A stretch of 64,000 nucleotides of DNA, taken from positions 173,540 through 237,539 of the forward strand of contig JBKEEJ010000004.1 of the NCBI GenBank assembly GCA_047777345.1, written 5' to 3'. How positions within the stretch are numbered: the stretch's first letter is position 1; each line of letters starts with the position of its first letter. The DNA comes from Anaerocolumna sp047777345 (GTDB lineage: Bacteria > Bacillota > Clostridia > Lachnospirales > Lachnospiraceae). This document shows positions 61,582 through 64,000 of the stretch, in pieces. The notes beneath the pieces are model-generated. The model was not told the origin of the DNA, searched no databases, and saw nothing but the letters and a program-made list of their open reading frames with translations. The translations under genes were made by a program, and so were the position numbers.

Positions 61582-62469
61582 CTACATTTTAACATACTCC
61601 ATACTTGCTTGATTACTAGTTAAAGTTAAAATCAGAGAATCATTTTTATACAATTGATATTTGGTATAACATAAGATTCCTTCGTCAATTTTCCTTATCA
61701 TATCCCCAGATTTCGGAGCTTTTAATTCATTTACATTATCTGATTTAATTCTTACATACAATTTATACTTACCTTGTTGTATAAGGCATCCTTCCTCATT
61801 ATAAAAAATAACTTTACTTCCTAGATAAGTTGCAAATCTAAATTGCTTTTTATTATATTGAATCACTCCGATACAACCAGTAAAAGAGAAATTTAACATT
61901 GGGATAGTTGCTATGGATACCATAACACTTCCTGTCTTATTTTTAAAATTATTACATTGACTCCATAAATAATGATGCGGGAAGGAACACCCCCAATCTG
62001 ATTCAATATATCCGATACCATTATTGAAATCCATAACTTCCTTGTTGATTATTAATTCTCCAGCCACTTTATGGGATAAACTATATACTCTATGATTGCA
62101 TTCCATAAAAGGGAATAATTTAAATGGTCCCATAATATCATAACCTGGTTTTGAAAGTTTTCCATAATGTAATTTTCCTTTTATGACAAGATCACTTCGT
62201 TTAATGTCAATTTTAATTCCGCGATGGGTAAATAGATTACGACCAATTCTAATATATAACTTTTCCTTATCAAAGTAGCATTGATTAAAAGGATAACTTA
62301 TAAAATAAGAAGAAGTATCGGTGATAACTTGAATGAACCCAACCTTACAACCAAATTGATTTATCGATATACCTGGTATAAACGATATGATCTTATTATT
62401 CTTCTGGTGCTTAAAATACCAACCTTCAAAATATTCATGTGTTTTTCTTGTTCCATGATAAAACTTCAT
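61582..62469 (-). CDS. Tocopherol-cyclase-like protein
   Basis: The ATG at 62469 follows GGAGGT by 5 bases; the longer frame from GTG 62481 overlaps that site. The 295-aa protein matches the tocopherol cyclase/hydroxy-lipid cyclase-like family: FEGWYFKHQ near residue 15, GYIESDWGCSFPHHYLWSQ near 155-175, and SVMVSIATIP. In plants and cyanobacteria the family closes the chromanol ring of tocopherol; the role in Firmicutes is unknown and cannot be cyclase by default. No signal peptide. It is isolated, and its context suggests acquired DNA. Confidence 0.85.
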   Translation of the reverse strand: MKFYHGTRKTHEYFEGWYFKHQKNNKIISFIPGISINQFGCKVGFIQVITDTSSYFISYPFNQCYFDKEKLYIRIGRNLFTHRGIKIDIKRSDLVIKGKLHYGKLSKPGYDIMGPFKLFPFMECNHRVYSLSHKVAGELIINKEVMDFNNGIGYIESDWGCSFPHHYLWSQCNNFKNKTGSVMVSIATIPMLNFSFTGCIGVIQYNKKQFRFATYLGSKVIFYNEEGCLIQQGKYKLYVRIKSDNVNELKAPKSGDMIRKIDEGILCYTKYQLYKNDSLILTLTSNQASMEYVKM

Positions 62470-62788
62470 TGTTACCTCCACTCTTACTTAACGTTATTTG
62501 TATAATTATCATATTTACTATAGTTTCGGTAATTTTATAGAAAAATATCAATAATTTAAATGGACTCGTTTTTAAACGATCTCTGATTTTAATTGTTTTG
62601 TTCCTCCTTATCGAATGATGAGTAGTTGTAATGGATTCCCATAAAATACATTTCCACTAATGACAGCAATCCACCCTGTCATATTGTTTTATTTGTACGT
62701 GATATTTGTAAGGACTAATTATCCCCTCCATTAACTTATATATGGAAAATAATAACTTGAAATGTAAAAAATTAGTTGACAGATATAA

Positions 62789-62905
62789 TTAAAAAATGCA
62801 AGTACGCCTGTACATAAGGGTAGAGCTGAAGTACAACGATTGATGGAACTACTGCAAAACGTGCTGCTGGAGATTCCGGAGGTATTTCGGGAACATGATC
62901 CGTAA
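62789..62905 (+). pseudogene. Possible gene remnant
   Basis: A 38-codon frame with no start codon at its head reads ...KGRAEVQRLMELLQNVLLEI PEVFREHDP and stop. The helical, clean composition looks like the C-terminal end of a real protein, but I cannot name it. An internal TTG or ATG would give an even shorter peptide. Confidence 0.3.
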
Positions 62906-63086
62906 GCGTCAAATAAGTCAGTGTTTATAAAGAACCAGACAACCTGCTTTCCATAAGGGCTTTTTACACTGTAAGTTTTATCTATAACCGTACTTGAATC
63001 TGAGATAGAGATGGAATATTATAGATAACCTTATATAAGATTATGATAAAGCTGAAAACTAGTTAAATAATGAATTATATATAGAA

Positions 63087-63146
63087 TATAATGGGCTATT
63101 ACTATGAGAAGATGCTTTGTAATAGTCCATTATAACGTTCTTTTTT
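63087..63146 (+). terminator. Terminator-like hairpin in gene-poor region
   Basis: Arms 63087-63102 and 63119-63134 pair over 16 bp (one G-U), loop 16, followed by ACGTTC and a T6 run. Confidence 0.55.
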
Positions 63147-63218
63147 ATTATCTTATAGGAGAAAATTATAAATAAACATAAAATAATTTTAATGTGTCGT
63201 AATATGAGGTGTTAGATA

Positions 63219-63521
63219 CTATCCCCCCAAGTATTTAAAAATCCTCCGGTACTCACCATTCTCAACCCAGGTTCCCAATAGGTTACATAGAAATTTACGG
63301 AAATATTCCTGTCTAGGGCAGGATAAAAAAGCTTCTGCAATTGGTAAGCATCTTTCCAAAGCAGGAAGTCTAATGGTAAAATTGTCTAAATAATCAGCGA
63401 TACAGTCTTGAAAATTAGCAAAATTATTATATAATAATAGTAAAAGTTGCAATATCTTATTTTTTGATAAGAAGATTTTGCAAAATTCAAAAAGGAAAAA
63501 GCTAAATGTTTCAATAATCAT
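63219..63521 (-). CDS. Unknown 100-aa open frame, possibly decayed
   Basis: The ORF has no clear ribosome binding site before its ATG. Its N-terminal half is hydrophobic and leucine-rich, its C-terminal half contains LPIAEAFLSCPRQEYFRKF. I recognise no family. It may be a remnant. Confidence 0.25.
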   Translation of the reverse strand: MIIETFSFFLFEFCKIFLSKNKILQLLLLLYNNFANFQDCIADYLDNFTIRLPALERCLPIAEAFLSCPRQEYFRKFLCNLLGTWVENGEYRRIFKYLGG

Positions 63522-63638
63522 TGACAGAAACCCGATTTTTTACAGAAAGAATCTGGTTTTTAATAAGGAAATATCGTTAAGTACAGCGATTAATCCTGAC
63601 AAAAGAAATTAATAATAATATTTAAGGAGGGTTATAAA

Positions 63639-64000
63639 ATGGCAGTTAAAAACGCAATGACAGCTGACTTTTTACGTACCGCATACGGCGGCGAAAGTAT
63701 GGCTCATATGAGGTATCTTTACTGGGCTGGAGTAGCCCAAAAGGAAGGCTATCCTAACGTAAGCAAATTGTTTGAGGCAATTGCTTATGCGGAAAGCGTT
63801 CATGCAAACAATCATTTTAAGGAACTCGGTAAGGATATTCAGGATGCTTCAGTAACTGCCGGAGCAGTATTCGGGGACGGAAAGACGGTAGATAATCTTC
63901 AGGGAGCAATTAACGGAGAGTTGCATGAAGTAGAACAGATGTATCCGGTTTACCTGAATGCGGCAGAATTTCAGAAGGAAGAAGGAGCAAAACGATCCTT
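63639..64000 (+). CDS. Rubrerythrin-family protein (3' end outside window)
   Basis: AAGGAGG (63624-63630) precedes the ATG. The 120 visible residues contain the ferritin-like diiron helices: DFLRTAYGGESMAHMRYLYWAGVA with the first Glu, and AIAYAESVHANNHFKEL with the second Glu and His. The gene runs off the window, so the rubredoxin-like C-terminal domain, if present, is not visible. Rubrerythrins reduce hydrogen peroxide in anaerobes. Confidence 0.92.
   Translation, partial: MAVKNAMTADFLRTAYGGESMAHMRYLYWAGVAQKEGYPNVSKLFEAIAYAESVHANNHFKELGKDIQDASVTAGAVFGDGKTVDNLQGAINGELHEVEQMYPVYLNAAEFQKEEGAKRS

Larger units (their letters stand above)
62470..63218. other. Gene-poor accessory stretch (749 bp)
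   Basis: AT-rich, with a 38-codon open fragment (62789-62905) and a terminator-like hairpin (63087-63134). No intact gene is evident. Confidence 0.5.

Overview
The window looks like chromosome of an anaerobic, endospore-forming, low-GC Clostridia bacterium, most likely Lachnospiraceae. Evidence: AT-rich DNA, strong AAGGAGG ribosome binding sites, spore genes (alpha/beta SASP, YtfJ/GerW, YlbJ), a 2-hydroxyacyl-CoA dehydratase-type activase, Pta-AckA acetate formation, rubrerythrin, and a CheV fragment implying chemotaxis. The genus cannot be fixed from sequence alone. All start choices below come from ribosome binding sites read by eye; family calls come from recognised motifs, not from searches.

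Layout. 0-6 kb: end of cheV, an unknown zinc-ribbon/lysine-rich membrane protein, hisH-hisF, ung, then a tyrosine-type T-box leader whose only downstream gene is a ~97-aa S4-domain protein resembling the C-terminus of TyrRS, then a convergent YbaK-type deacylase. 6-13 kb: a 1408-aa double-activase protein, a LysM protein, a CE2-like SGNH esterase, and corA behind a short uORF and hairpin. 14-21 kb: a rhomboid-like protein without a visible catalytic motif and with a zinc ribbon, two ABC-2 permeases without an ATPase, unknown proteins, DUF2953-ytfJ, rpmB. 21-30 kb: a 45-aa membrane protein, yloU-fakA, recG, glf-GT2-DUF2298 (probable galactofuranose/envelope glycan locus). 30-37.5 kb: SASP, rsmD-coaD, a coiled-coil protein, ylbJ, pepF, tmcAL. 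37.7-41 kb: a complete agr quorum-sensing locus in the order agrA-agrC-agrB-agrD, in which the 48-aa AgrD has its own promoter preceded by 20-21-bp-phased direct repeats. 41-46 kb: HD-GYP-like protein, pta-ackA, yceD-rpmF. 45.8-46.3 kb: a decayed lysyl-tRNA synthetase gene. 46.4-53 kb: a small polar protein, a YprB-type nuclease, a CmpB-domain/cardiolipin synthase fusion, ruvAB behind a possible LexA box, zapA. 53-61 kb: U32 peptidase, FtsW/RodA-type protein plus class B PBP, Nudix, rpsB-tsf. 61.2-63.6 kb: a gene-poor accessory-looking stretch with tandem structured repeats, a tocopherol-cyclase-like gene and remnants. The window ends inside rubrerythrin.

Most worth a second look: the T-box driving a free S4 domain, the agr locus with its phased repeats, the CmpB-Cls fusion, the covarying tandem repeats after tsf, the long-loop terminator family, the uORF/hairpin leader of corA, and the lysS pseudogene.
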